Positions 8,693 through 18,183 of a stretch of DNA of 64,000 nucleotides are shown one piece after another (position 1 is the stretch's first letter; every line of letters starts with the position of its first letter). The stretch comes from Paramacrobiotus metropolitanus (lineage: Eukaryota > Tardigrada > Eutardigrada > Parachela > Macrobiotidae), in NCBI RefSeq assembly GCF_019649055.1, contig NW_026570298.1:248001-312000 (forward strand), read 5' to 3'. Both the position numbers and the translations under genes were made by a program. The notes beneath the pieces are model-generated. The model searched no databases. It saw only the letters and a list, made by a program, of their open reading frames with translations, and was not told where the DNA came from.

Positions 8693-10069
8693 ATGAATTT
8701 CCTACTCCTCGTCTACGTTTTCGTCGCGCACTACGTGCTCCCGTCACTTCCGCTCACTGCTACCCTGTGTGATTGCCGTTCTCCTGTTGTTCACGGCACC
8801 GTCTCCCTCACCCGTTTCTCAACTTGTAATTTACCACCGCTGAAAGCCACCGGCACCAGTGTAGCCTATCAGCTATATCAGGACGCAACGAAACGCATCG
8901 TTGAAGGTTACAGCTGCCGTGCGTGGGATGAAGGAGTCCAAGTTGACACCTTTTGGACCGGGTCCACCGACACCACGCCGTACCGGGAAACCATCATTTT
9001 ACAGCCGTCCACCTGCTGGCAAATGACAAAAACTATGTCCTGCTTTGGTTCCACTATGGTCAAGGAAGGTAGCGCATGGCAGTTCAGTGCAAAACCTGAG
9101 CCGAAGTGGGCTTACTTAAAAACAGTAAAAACAAAAATTACAAATTGCTTTTTCGAGTCTGTCAAACTGCATGTGTATAATTCTACTGTGCTCGGTCCTC
9201 TTGGTAAATTATCGGATAACATAAACGCGGGTGAAGCAATTTTTCACGATTCAACGTTTGTCTGGGAAAAGCCGTCAGATAAGTCAGCTTGCGAATTTAC
9301 GAACGTTTATAACGGTACAGCTCGGCTATCACATTTTTTTGATGAGAAGAATAACTCGAATTACCGGCTCGCAGACGCCGAACGTCAGATCGATTTCGTT
9401 ATATCGAAGCAGAAAGTAGATCAGTGTTCTCTCAGTTTGCATCCAGTTCAGTCAGAGCCGCACCTCTTCGCAAATTTTACGATTGCAAAATCTAACAAAA
9501 TTGTAAGTGCAGTCAGGGAGACAGAAGAGAGTATTGCCGTCTTCTTATCGGCTCACTTCCAACATTATGAGGATAGAAATACCGCTCGTTTAAATCGCCT
9601 TTCGCAAGACTTACAGCAAACGGACTGTCTTGCCGATCAACAGAAAATCCTCTTACTGAATTTACTTTCATCGTACAGTCCAGTCTTAGCAGCTAAGGCC
9701 ATTAATTTTACAAAATGCATGCACCTTAAAATGTACGGTAAGAACGCGTTGTTATCCCGCTGTAAGGTAATCACAGCATCAGTATCAGCTAAGCATACAG
9801 ACTGCGGTGTTCATCCCACCGTCGAATTGAACGGGCAGTCGTTTTATATCGGTCACGACGGAATCTCTCTCTCATCGGTCGCAGCCTGCCGATACCCCCC
9901 TGCTGCAGCTAATATTAATGAACAGTTTCACTATTTTAATGGCACCGATTGGGCGCCTTGGTCCAGTGTGATTAATGCTAGACATCATGATAACGCGATT
10001 TTTCGAGCTGAAACGGATAATCTGAAAGTTTATTTGAACAAATTTTGGACACATCCCAGCAAATTTTAA
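8693..10069 (+). CDS. env: Env-like glycoprotein, ectodomain part
   Basis: A 458-residue frame with a hydrophobic signal peptide (about residues 3-22), a Cys-rich ectodomain (CDC just after the signal; further paired cysteines along the chain) and several N-glycosylation sequons. It starts 34 bases after pol. It should be a membrane-anchored surface and fusion glycoprotein, but this frame stops before any membrane anchor. The anchor is in the overlapping frame that begins at 10045. The cysteine arrangement near the N-terminus recalls glycoproteins of some negative-strand RNA viruses, whose env genes other metazoan retroelements have captured; this is only an impression. No furin site is obvious. 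Confidence 0.75.
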   Translation: MNFLLLVYVFVAHYVLPSLPLTATLCDCRSPVVHGTVSLTRFSTCNLPPLKATGTSVAYQLYQDATKRIVEGYSCRAWDEGVQVDTFWTGSTDTTPYRETIILQPSTCWQMTKTMSCFGSTMVKEGSAWQFSAKPEPKWAYLKTVKTKITNCFFESVKLHVYNSTVLGPLGKLSDNINAGEAIFHDSTFVWEKPSDKSACEFTNVYNGTARLSHFFDEKNNSNYRLADAERQIDFVISKQKVDQCSLSLHPVQSEPHLFANFTIAKSNKIVSAVRETEESIAVFLSAHFQHYEDRNTARLNRLSQDLQQTDCLADQQKILLLNLLSSYSPVLAAKAINFTKCMHLKMYGKNALLSRCKVITASVSAKHTDCGVHPTVELNGQSFYIGHDGISLSSVAACRYPPAAANINEQFHYFNGTDWAPWSSVINARHHDNAIFRAETDNLKVYLNKFWTHPSKF

Positions 10070-10416
10070 ATAATATGCAGTTTTTTAATGATGTTAACGG
10101 CGGTACATTAATGCAAAGTGTGGGTCAATATGCGCAGGAAACAGTTTCGACAAATTCTTTCTTTGGATATTTGCGGCAAATTTTTCTGTGGATACTTGCT
10201 ATTTTATCGGTTTGTGTACTGGTATTTATCGCAATTCGCTTCAAAATTTTGGAAAAAATAATCCTTTTGATGCGTCAGTATAATGTATGGCACCTTTCAA
10301 CGCAGCCTGAGCACGAGCAACCAACGGCACCAACTGAGACAACGATCCAGTTATATCCACTTCTCAACGCGGATAAAGCTACCGAAACTCAGATGTCAGA
10401 AAAAAATCAGTTATAA
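10045..10416 (+). CDS. Env-like glycoprotein, membrane anchor and tail
   Basis: A 123-codon frame overlapping the previous one by 25 bases, in the -1 direction. It has one strong transmembrane helix (about residues 44-68, starting at LRQIFLWILAIL) followed by a basic and then Gln/Thr-rich cytoplasmic tail. It is clearly the C-terminal continuation of the env-like protein, so the env reading frame is broken between about 10040 and 10069 in this copy. Whether that is a genuine indel or an assembly error cannot be judged here. Confidence 0.7.
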   Translation: MDTSQQILNNMQFFNDVNGGTLMQSVGQYAQETVSTNSFFGYLRQIFLWILAILSVCVLVFIAIRFKILEKIILLMRQYNVWHLSTQPEHEQPTAPTETTIQLYPLLNADKATETQMSEKNQL

Positions 10417-11680
10417 TAACAATAATCTATGCATGAGCATTGCTATCATATTTCGCGCAATAGACGGGATGGCTATAGACGCCTGCCCTTGTTTCGTCCT
10501 CTATTCTATTGTGGTGAATACAGGTATGTCCTACGGGTGCCTGTATATAATGTGAAAGTAAAACTGAAATCTGACTCAAAATAACAAAAAAAGGGGGTAG
10601 CACTACGGAAGTATCCGGATTACCAAGATGGAGATCATCAATAAAGCTATGCTCTGCTCGCTGCACCGTGCCTTTTGGTAAGTATTTTGAATAATATAAC
10701 ATAAATTAAACAAAAATAAACTGCTTCTCGCGCAAATCTGTCCATACTTGAAACGTAAAATATCCTTCCTTTAACTATGTCTCCTCTTAATTCAGAATTA
10801 TCGATCAACAGTTCGGTAGTCGAAGCGGTTATCAGTTGCTCTGGTACATCAATATTCTTTTCTCAAATTATAACGGAATGTCTTAACAAGTTCATAAGTA
10901 AAATACAAGCTTTCCGCAAAAAAAAAAAAAAAAATTACAAAAATAAACTACTTATGCCTTACTAAATTTTTCCAAAATCCCAAAAACAGAATACTTATGC
11001 TTGTTGTTTTGTTAATAATAATTTGGCCTTCGTATAGGAAATCAGCACTAGTTCAGCGCTCCGATAGCCAACTCGCCAGCTAGGTAGTATAAGTTAGTGA
11101 GGACCGGCCGCTCACGGCACTGCTTGCGAAACTTTTGAACACGTACAGTATGGCGCCGATAGTAAAAATATTCAGTTTTTTCCTACGATAATATTAAACA
11201 ATCATCATAGATAATTATCATTGTTTGTTTTAGTCTGTAATGTAATTTTTTTATTATAAAACCTATGTTTACCTTTTTGCTGTGTTTTGCTGACTATATT
11301 ATCTACCGTATACCGTATATCATAGCGTTAACGGACAGACAAAGGCTGTTGAGGGCTTCCATCGCGTACAGAATTCTGTACAGGGAGATCAACCAACTTC
11401 GCCATAATTCGTCTGACCATTTGGCCCGATGAAGCACCTCTTGATTTTATTAGGCCAGCAACTTTGGCCCGATCCTCTCCCCTTCCTATCGTTCTCTCTA
11501 AGCCCTGCCTCCTGGCTTGGCGATCTTAAAATAGCCAACGGCCAGTCATCATTCTTTCAATTAAGCTGCATGCTCATCGCAACCTCATATTCTAAATCCA
11601 CCAGAATCATTTGCATTTGCATTCTTTTACATTGTTCAGCTACATTGTCAGTAAATCTTTTCTTGAATAACTGCATACAA
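10417..11680 (+). other. Retroelement 3' region, non-coding
   Basis: Contains a purine run (seven or more A then GGGGG) at about 10583-10597, a TATA-like word and an AATAAA near 10640, and an A16 run at 10919-10934. The purine run looks like a polypurine tract, but no LTR follows it; the 3' LTR is 1.5 kb further on. I see no reading frame with domain support before the RFX-like frame. Confidence 0.4.
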
Positions 11681-12151
11681 ATGCCTCGTGCACAGCATGC
11701 GCGCGTACAGAACCAGCTTGTGGCATGGCTCCGCGCCAATTGCCAAACGATTACCTTTGAACGCTCTAACAGGCATCGTTACATCAATGCTAAAATTCTT
11801 GTTGAGTATTTGTCCAGAATCTCTCCCATCGTAACGGAACGAAGAATTGGATATGCCATACGTCGGGCCTTCCCAGCCACCCATGGCAAACTGGACAAAC
11901 TGACACGACCAAGCAGCAACGGAAGTCGCCATTACCTGGGCCTCCAAATGATCCCTACATCGGAACGCACACCATCACCGGAAATCCCAGCACCGGAACC
12001 GGAAGTCCCGACGACTCCTACTCCACTAACCCCACCGGACGTCACCGCACAAGAAAACAAAGCGACCCCAACATTCACCTTGATGCGATATACAATGGAC
12101 TCCATCGCAATCGGACGGGAAGACCTCGTGGATCCCACTCTTCCACGCCGC
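11681..12151 (+). CDS. RFX-like DNA-binding protein, 3' truncated, inside the retroelement
   Basis: From the ATG at 11681 the first 90 residues follow the RFX winged-helix pattern: a WLR- start, a middle segment, then IGYAIRRAFP, a short linker with K-L-T-R, and SRHYLGLQ, comparable to the FGK-IR--FP ... SKYHYYGL signature of RFX domains. A Pro/Thr-rich segment (PAPEPEVPTTPTP) follows. RFX domains bind X-box DNA as winged helices. The frame has no natural stop: it runs on through the 3' LTR and into host flank to 12496. That fits loss of its 3' end in the deletion that also removed the first 12 bases of the LTR. It could alternatively be unrelated sequence inserted into the element. The frame is also open upstream to 11429. 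Confidence 0.45.
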
Positions 12152-12322
12152 TTTCCTCCTCTGGTATTGGTGCTGTACGAGTATGTTCTGGGTTGTACCG
12201 CCTTTCGTGTTTCCTGTTCCTGTACGAGTGGTTTAGTATATATAGCTCTGCTGGTGTTGTATTTCTTCGGTCGATTGGGTGAACAATATTTCCGTATGAG
12301 CCAGTTTCCGTTGCCCGTTATA
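12152..12322 (+). repeat. 3' LTR, lacking its first 12 bases
   Basis: Matches 2007-2177 with two differences and ends CCCGTTATA directly before the target duplication TCGC. The TGTAACGGGGGA start found in the 5' LTR is absent, and no polypurine tract precedes it, so a deletion joins the RFX-like frame to the LTR interior. Confidence 0.8.
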
Positions 12323-12582
12323 TCGCGCATTTTTTCCTATCAAAAGAAATTCATCATTAAAAGAAGAACATGCATCCGTGGAAATGATCGGCAAGACGGC
12401 ACTGCATGTTTCAAACATTCGTTAACAAAAATAGTTTTCAAAGTTAGACAAAGCGTAATGTATGAACACCTGTTAGCTAACCAAAACACTGAATAATTTT
12501 TCCAAAATATTATTCAACTCGTTCATTTTTTACATAACTTTGGTCAGAACAAATCACAGTAAAAGCGGCAGAAACCACACGA

Positions 12583-13305
12583 CTAGTTTCTAATAATCTG
12601 CACAGTACGCACCACATCTTTTTCTGTCAAGGGCTTCGCGTCCTTTCGCTGCATATACTTCAGGGTTTCGCTAAGAACCGCGACAACACGAACATCCTCG
12701 TGCCGGTGATGGTATTTGCGAAAACGATCAAATTCCACAGAAGAGCTGGTCGACCAAAAATTTGCAGGGAGAGGATGTTCTCGCAGTGCAAAGGATCCTT
12801 CCTTCAGCGCACGTTTGGCCAGCTGCTTCTTCGACGGCCGCAGACGCACTTGATCAGTGGAGAAAAGTTCTGTTTCCTGTCGACCATCCAACTCCACGTC
12901 GGCCACCACGAGGCCATTATCGTCGAAGGGGAAGAAGAAAGCCCGATGCAGGAGCCGCGCAGGATACCACAGCCAGGCAGCGCCCGGATCCAAGCGCCAC
13001 AATACTTGCACGCTGGCCTTCTCCGTCAGTGCTGGATTCGACTGTAGTTCTTCCTGCCAGTCATAATACTGCGCGGAACAGTGGGCCACGGAAGCGTCAA
13101 AAAGTTTGTCGTAGTGAACCAAGTGGGATCGCTGCCCGCTGCAGCGAAAATCCACAATTACACCGTTCTCCGCCACATCGATCACGTCACCGTGCTGGAA
13201 GAGACCGCTCTCTGTCAGCACATCCACCGAGTTCCACTGGTGCACGGGATGGGATTCAAAACGTTTCTCTCCGTATAGGTGAATTTCAGCCAACAGAAAA
13301 TGCAA
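12583..13305 (-). CDS. Gene X, copy 1 (uncharacterised, cassette partner of the F-box gene)
   Basis: A 240-codon frame of unknown family, but certainly coding: the copy at 20188-20742 keeps the same frame with many synonymous changes. Visible features are a segment HGDVIDVAENGVIVDF that reads like a small beta-barrel (Tudor/SH3-like) strand pattern, an aromatic-rich middle (RAFFFPF), a Lys/Arg-rich stretch with KKQLAK, and a basic C-terminus. There is no signal peptide or membrane segment. No ATG occurs in frame before the conserved part, so either an upstream exon or a TTG is needed; I could not place a convincing acceptor. It lies between an F-box gene and a receptor, all on the minus strand. 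Confidence 0.55.
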   Translation of the reverse strand: MHFLLAEIHLYGEKRFESHPVHQWNSVDVLTESGLFQHGDVIDVAENGVIVDFRCSGQRSHLVHYDKLFDASVAHCSAQYYDWQEELQSNPALTEKASVQVLWRLDPGAAWLWYPARLLHRAFFFPFDDNGLVVADVELDGRQETELFSTDQVRLRPSKKQLAKRALKEGSFALREHPLPANFWSTSSSVEFDRFRKYHHRHEDVRVVAVLSETLKYMQRKDAKPLTEKDVVRTVQIIRN

Positions 13306-13449
13306 AACGCTAGAACAGAAGCAAATACTGGCAGCCAGGGAGAGGGAACCAAGCCGAACGATATAGACTGACGCTGACTACTTAACAAAACTTCACGATA
13401 TGAGAAATCCAACAGGTTGCAACATGAAAGCTTGCATTTGCCGCAGATA

Positions 13450-14041
13450 CAGTGAAACCTCCTCGTACGTACACTCCCAAGATACGCACACCTCTCACTT
13501 AAGTACAGAAAATTCTGTACCGAAAATTCTCCGTAGACTACAGTATAGGGGGGAACCTCTACGTGACGTACACCTCTACGATGCGTACACGTACACCTTT
13601 TTTCTGTACCGCCTAAGTATTGAACTGTACGTAATCACCTCGAATGTACGTACACCGGTGACTCAGCATTTGATTTGTGCAGATATCTGATGGGAAAACT
13701 GGGAAAATCCAAGGAAACTAGCGCAATACTGAATATTTTCTTTTGTTCTGAACTGATTTGGACGATGTTTTCTGTGTGAATTGTGTGGGAGAGTCTTTTC
13801 TTCCTGCTTCTATGCTGTAAAGAGATCAAGATTTATGTGAACTAAGGCAACACATTATACATTTCAGAACTGCACGCAGTGTAGTTGCATGCAGTTTACC
13901 AAGCACTACGCGGTGGGGCCGTGCCCATTATACAGTCGCCCCCCAGGGGGGCTTGGGGGTTGCGATTCTATGTTACGTACACCTCTGAGTTACGTACGAA
14001 ATTTTTTGAACGGAGGTGTACGTATCTTGGAGGTTTCACTG
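13450..14041. mobile_element. Tc1/mariner-type MITE (592 bp)
   Basis: The ends are perfect inverted repeats, CAGTGAAACCTCC at 13450 and GGAGGTTTCACTG at 14041, flanked on both sides by the dinucleotide TA. That is the target duplication of Tc1/mariner/pogo elements, and the terminal sequence is typical of them. Subterminal sequence repeats the word GTACGTACACCTC in both orientations. No transposase is encoded. The second cassette, near 20.77 kb, lacks it. Confidence 0.8.
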
Positions 14042-14043
14042 TA

Positions 14044-15159
14044 CGGCGCATTACTGATCGTCACCACCGGGCGGTTGGGTACTTTGAAACTTTCACTACG
14101 ATAGGTTTTTTTCCATACAAGTGTATAATGTATTTGGCATTGTCTTTGGTGGTTATGTACTTCGCATGGGGCCTTAAGTTTTCCACTCATATAGTTCGGG
14201 AAATTCGCACTCTTAGCTGCAGCCTAGGGAAACCGTCAACAGTTGACGACACATTCTCACCTTGATTTATTGTAACACGAAAAAACGTTTAGATAGAAGA
14301 GATGTCATTGTAGAAAGGCGTTCGCATGCGGATTTAGAACATCAGCGCGTTCAGCTTTATATTATATCGGCAACTGACAAGCGTCCATCGCATAAAGCGT
14401 AGGAATCGGCTCGTAAACGGAATGGAAGGTGTTATGAAACATTCAGATGTAGCTTGTCTTTTGTCCGGGAAGTATATAGCCGTTGATCCAACTCAGCGAT
14501 AGCCCATAAAGAAGGCAAAGCGCTGTCGAAGTGCTGCATAGGCTCCGGCACCGTGTCCGTTATGGTACCGGTCTCCACCTTAAGTGTGGGATGTAAAAAA
14601 AATTTTTGTTTATACTTAATATTCTACCAATAACGGTTTACCCGCTGGTAATCGGGTCAAGACCTTTCAACATTTTTGTAGCTGGTACTACGAAAGCAGC
14701 GATTTGTACTGGTTTGAAGTACAGATAGATTAGTAAGCTCGTCGTTGGCTCGAAAGCTAAAACCGAAGGCAAAACGTATATTAATTTCAATTGACAATTC
14801 CCAGTTCGGGTTCTAACAGCGCAGGTGGCACAAAATGCCACTAGTTTACATGACGGAGCAGTAACTAAATAAAAAAACAACAACCATAATTAATGTTGCT
14901 ACATCAATGAGAATTTTCATGTGCATTCACCGTTAAAACAGTTCTAGCTGTATTTCCTTTGAAAACAGAGGTTACGCTCCTCTGATAAACATTCTTAATT
15001 TCTTCGTGCGCCAATAACGCAAATTGTATTTAAACGTGTACTTCGTTAAACGTGAAATAAAACGAGAAAAATGAAAAGCGAGAAAACGAGAGAAACAGAT
15101 TTACGTAACAGAAGAACCAGTTTCTTCCAAGTGTCTGCGATAGTAACGGTTTCACATAT
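14044..15159. other. Spacer, 3' flank of GPCR copy 1
   Basis: The first 120 bases match 20770-20870 of the second cassette. The rest is AT-rich; I see no supported gene, RNA or repeat. Confidence 0.4.
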
Positions 15160-16161
15160 TCAGCACCTGCTCAATTTTCTCCATAGGGCGACGAGAATAT
15201 TGTCCAGATCGCGAAAGCTCAAGCACACCACTAGCGGATCGATGACCGATTCTAGGGAATACAACACCGCTGTGATGCTACGGACCGTTTCCAGTTGTCC
15301 GGACGGGATGAAATCAGTCAGCGTGTAATAAATCGCACTGGGCACCCAGCACACCAATACCGACAACGTAAACAGCGTCATAGCCATGAACGGTCGCAGC
15401 GCGCCCCGGCGCAGTGAAGCAGCGGCTGCCTCCGACGGACTGGACTGCTTCCCGTCGCCAGATGGCGCCACTGACGATGAATCACCTTTTCGCCTGTACA
15501 GCGCTTTCCACAGCAGCACTGGATAGAAAACAGGAATAAAGAAGAGGGGAATATTAAACACGAGAAAGGATTCCAGGATGTACCACACTGGCTGGGCGAC
15601 ACCATTCACCCAGCAGCCCATCTCCACCGGGATCCGGAAATACACTGCATCCCGGATGATCCCAGGGAGTAGGATAATGTGCACGTAGATAATCATTCCC
15701 GAGCAAAGGCACCATGCAACAGTAAACGTATGATAGCGACGGAACAACATCGGCCAGAAAAGCGCCCATGCCCGGCTGAAACTAATCAAGAGATGCAGGT
15801 GGATCTGTATTGCCGCTACGACGTAGATGTTGTAGATATTCAGTGTACAGGCCGCGGCGCTGCGTGGCCAGTATGGATACGGGAGAGTTAAAGGTTTGAT
15901 GGAGCTTTGCACAACGGTGAAGAAGGCGTTACTGCCGAGCAGCACCATCACGTACACATCGAACGGGGCGCGGTGCTGGTGTTTGCGTAAGAAAATCAGA
16001 AGAAGCGTGATGTTGAGGACCAGTGCCGGAACGGTTGTGCTGAGCAGTGCGGTCAGGGAATGATCATTACTGAGATTCGTAATATTACCGTTGTTAGGTT
16101 GAGTCCAGGTTGAGTTTAGCGAGATATCTGCGAAACGGAGCCCAGAAGTGTTGGCTGCCAT
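15160..16161 (-). CDS. Orphan class A GPCR, intact copy 1
   Basis: 333 residues from the ATG at 16161, single exon. Seven membrane segments are visible (about 38-58, 68-90, 104-127, 146-168, 193-219, 257-280, 296-316). C105 and C183 can form the usual extracellular disulfide. TM6 has the class A motif CWVP. The DRY motif is replaced by SRA (129-131) and NPxxY by DPLVV. The N-terminus has N-glycosylation sequons. It is presumably a plasma-membrane receptor for an unknown ligand. The start is chosen because the MAANTS N-terminus is shared with the copy at 21612; the frame extends 26 codons upstream. Paralogues in the window: 1-140, 21400-21612, 55987-56989, 59103-60075. Confidence 0.85.
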   Translation of the reverse strand: MAANTSGLRFADISLNSTWTQPNNGNITNLSNDHSLTALLSTTVPALVLNITLLLIFLRKHQHRAPFDVYVMVLLGSNAFFTVVQSSIKPLTLPYPYWPRSAAACTLNIYNIYVVAAIQIHLHLLISFSRAWALFWPMLFRRYHTFTVAWCLCSGMIIYVHIILLPGIIRDAVYFRIPVEMGCWVNGVAQPVWYILESFLVFNIPLFFIPVFYPVLLWKALYRRKGDSSSVAPSGDGKQSSPSEAAAASLRRGALRPFMAMTLFTLSVLVCWVPSAIYYTLTDFIPSGQLETVRSITAVLYSLESVIDPLVVCLSFRDLDNILVALWRKLSRC

Positions 16162-16249
16162 AATGAAGTTAATTTTAAAACAAATACAACGACGCTGTTT
16201 GTACGATGTCAGTTGATCTTTTATATTGAAGACTGACAAAACATGCGAA

Positions 16250-17490
16250 AGAAACGGAAGCAGGCTGCACTTGCAACCTCAGCTTGCTGGGGAGTGTTGA
16301 ATGACCGTGTTAATTACAATCTGCTGCATTTCGGTGAGACCGGCATTCCCGCCAATTAACGGCTGATTACATCAATCCAATTACTGCTGTTCATGACCGT
16401 GAAACTGCGTGTGTTCCTAGGGTTTGGTTGAAGGATATTTTTATCACGTGTTGTTTTGGTGGTTTGAGAAGAGAGGGACGCACACGGCAGCATTGTGCAA
16501 CATGGAATCTCTCTTCTTAATGCTATTCCGGCTACTCCAAGCGTACTGTCAGGACATATAATTGTGTGTATGTACTTCCCACTCGATTGTAATGCGTAAG
16601 ATATACGTATGCTGAGCATTGTGTTTTCCTTTCCAGTTAGGTGCATGTTTTCTCAGATCGGATTAGTGCCACTTATTCAGTTTAGTCATATACTCGACCG
16701 TGACAGGCGCAATAATGTGCTTCGATAACCCGGTTTCTCAATTGACGCTCGTCCATTTTGGTTCTCCGTACACGAGCTAAAAAGCTTGAACAGGCAATAC
16801 GATGACGGGATAAATGAGCTCGATGCACACGAGGAAGTGGTAACATAGCTCAGTAATTGTGCCCGTGCCTGGGTAACACGGAGAGTCACCAAGGTACGGA
16901 AGCCTATACTATCACGCAAAATACTCGTACTGTCGTACACAACGAAAGTCGAAAAGCATAGCCTTTTTTCGGTTCTGGATTTGATTGATTTGATATTTTG
17001 ATTTATTTTCGAGTAGCCAAGCCCGTAAACAACTCCTTTAACACCAGTTATACGTAGGCAAAAAAGCAACACGTCACAGAACTGCGGTAGGCTAATACGG
17101 GCACAAAGTACGCCATGGAAGCAAGGCCCAAGGCACGGAACTCCGTATCATGTATATCGCATCCGTATCAAAATTGAGTCGAAGTTGAAGCCCCTTCTTA
17201 CGTCCACGCACGGCTTCGAAGTGACGACTAGGTCCATGTAATCCGCACTGATCACCGGCATCGAGGAATCGTACACGCCACTCCGTACGGCCAGCATTGA
17301 TGCCGACTGTTGCAAACTTGCAGCCATGGATGTTTGAATCTGGTAGTGGTGAGATAACCACGATCCGACAAATTTTCACGGTTGTCTGCCTCATGTGACT
17401 GACGGAATGTTAGAAATATCTCCGGCCGCAGTGAATGCGGTAAAGACGTAGCCCCTTCGCCCATACGTGCCCCTGCACGTATCTATACTT
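16250..17490 (-). repeat. GPCR 5' flank, shared between copies
   Basis: Blocks of this spacer recur upstream of the other receptors: 16290-16460 with 21760-21940 and 57185-57320, and 16620-16740 with 22115-22240 and 57480-57590. Conservation is patchy but includes long identical runs (for example GGTGCATGTTTTC and CATATACTCGACCGTG). These are remnants of the duplicated unit and probably include the receptor promoters. No other gene is supported here. Confidence 0.6.
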
Positions 17491-17552
17491 TGACCGCACT
17501 GCTAAGCACAACCGTCCCACAATGCGGGACGGTTGTGCTTAGCAATGCGGTC
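17491..17552. repeat. Hairpin built from receptor TM1 sequence
   Basis: Two 26-base arms (GACCGCACTGCTAAGCACAA... and its complement) surround a short loop, with one mismatch. The right arm matches the codons for LTALLSTTVP of the receptor N-terminus (compare 16028-16055). So a receptor relic was copied in inverted orientation next to itself. Confidence 0.7.
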
Positions 17553-17705
17553 AGCGAATATTTATGACCTGTAACCTGTTTCGGAGCACTAAAAGACCGC
17601 TTTTCTTTCCGATATAGCATTGACCAAAAACACCAGCATGCTCTGCAATTAACGGCTAGTTACACGGTTTACACCGTTCTACTTACGCCGGCTGAGTAGT
17701 GACCG

Positions 17706-18140
17706 TGACATTTTTCTGCTGATTTTGTTTCTAAAAGAGAAACTATTTTTACGTCCTACTCGTCGTCTTGAAAAGAGAACGACGCGAAAAATATTGTCAG
17801 ATTCATTCACCTTTCCGGTTTTCCGGTGCCCGCAACGCACAGCTAGGAAATAAAATGTCCGTTAACGGGTGTAACACGACTGGTTTACGTAGAAATCCAC
17901 ACACGCACAAATGACATTGCATTTCGTTTCCTGTTAGGTGCATGCGCCCTTAAACCTGGTGGAAATCACTTTGCAGATTAATTGCTCTAGCGCGATTGTG
18001 TATAGTACGTGCGTTACATCATTTTCTGATCTGGTCTAACCATAAGCCGGCATTTGTGCACCACGCTTTTTTACATGTACGAATATTGTTTTAGTACCAG
18101 TTGTTCATGCACAGTGCAATCGCGTTGCCTTTTACTAATG
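17706..18140. repeat. Segment duplicated at 44475-44885
   Basis: About 400 bases align in direct orientation with 44475-44885, including the runs ACTCGTCGTCTTGAAA (CTGCTCGTCGTCTTGAAA in the other copy) and GCAGATTAATTGCTCTAGCG. No coding potential is apparent. The left copy ends at the 3' side of F-box copy 2. Confidence 0.65.
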
Positions 18141-18183
18141 TACATCTACTGAATTATAAAGGTACGTGATAGTTGTGGGCCGA

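Larger units (their letters stand above)
1995..12322 (+). mobile_element. Ty3/gypsy LTR retroelement with env-like gene
   Basis: The boundaries come from three observations. The 4-base direct repeat TCGC lies at 1991-1994 and 12323-12326. Sequence left of 1994 and right of 12323 is continuous in the paralogous F-box/gene X spacer near 19.86 kb. The element ends are inverted (TGTAACGGG and CCCGTTATA). Inside, in order: 5' LTR, an inserted DNA element, a tRNA-type primer site, gag, protease, RT/RNase H/integrase, env-like gene, RFX-like frame, 3' LTR. The 171 bases shared by the LTRs differ at only two sites, so insertion is recent. Reading frames are broken within the protease and near the env C-terminus, and the 3' LTR lacks its first 12 bases. 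It resembles errantivirus-type elements. Confidence 0.85.

Noticed and set aside
10583-10600. Polypurine tract followed by a 3' LTR
   Set aside because: The sequence after the purine run has no counterpart near the 5' end of the element; the true LTR repeat is at 12152-12322.
12323-12496. C-terminal extension of the RFX-like frame
   Set aside because: The frame here lies in host spacer that is also present next to the second cassette, so it is read-through beyond the element and not native coding sequence.
12762-13313. Plus-strand frame of 183 codons over gene X
   Set aside because: Antisense shadow; conservation between the copies follows the minus-strand codons.
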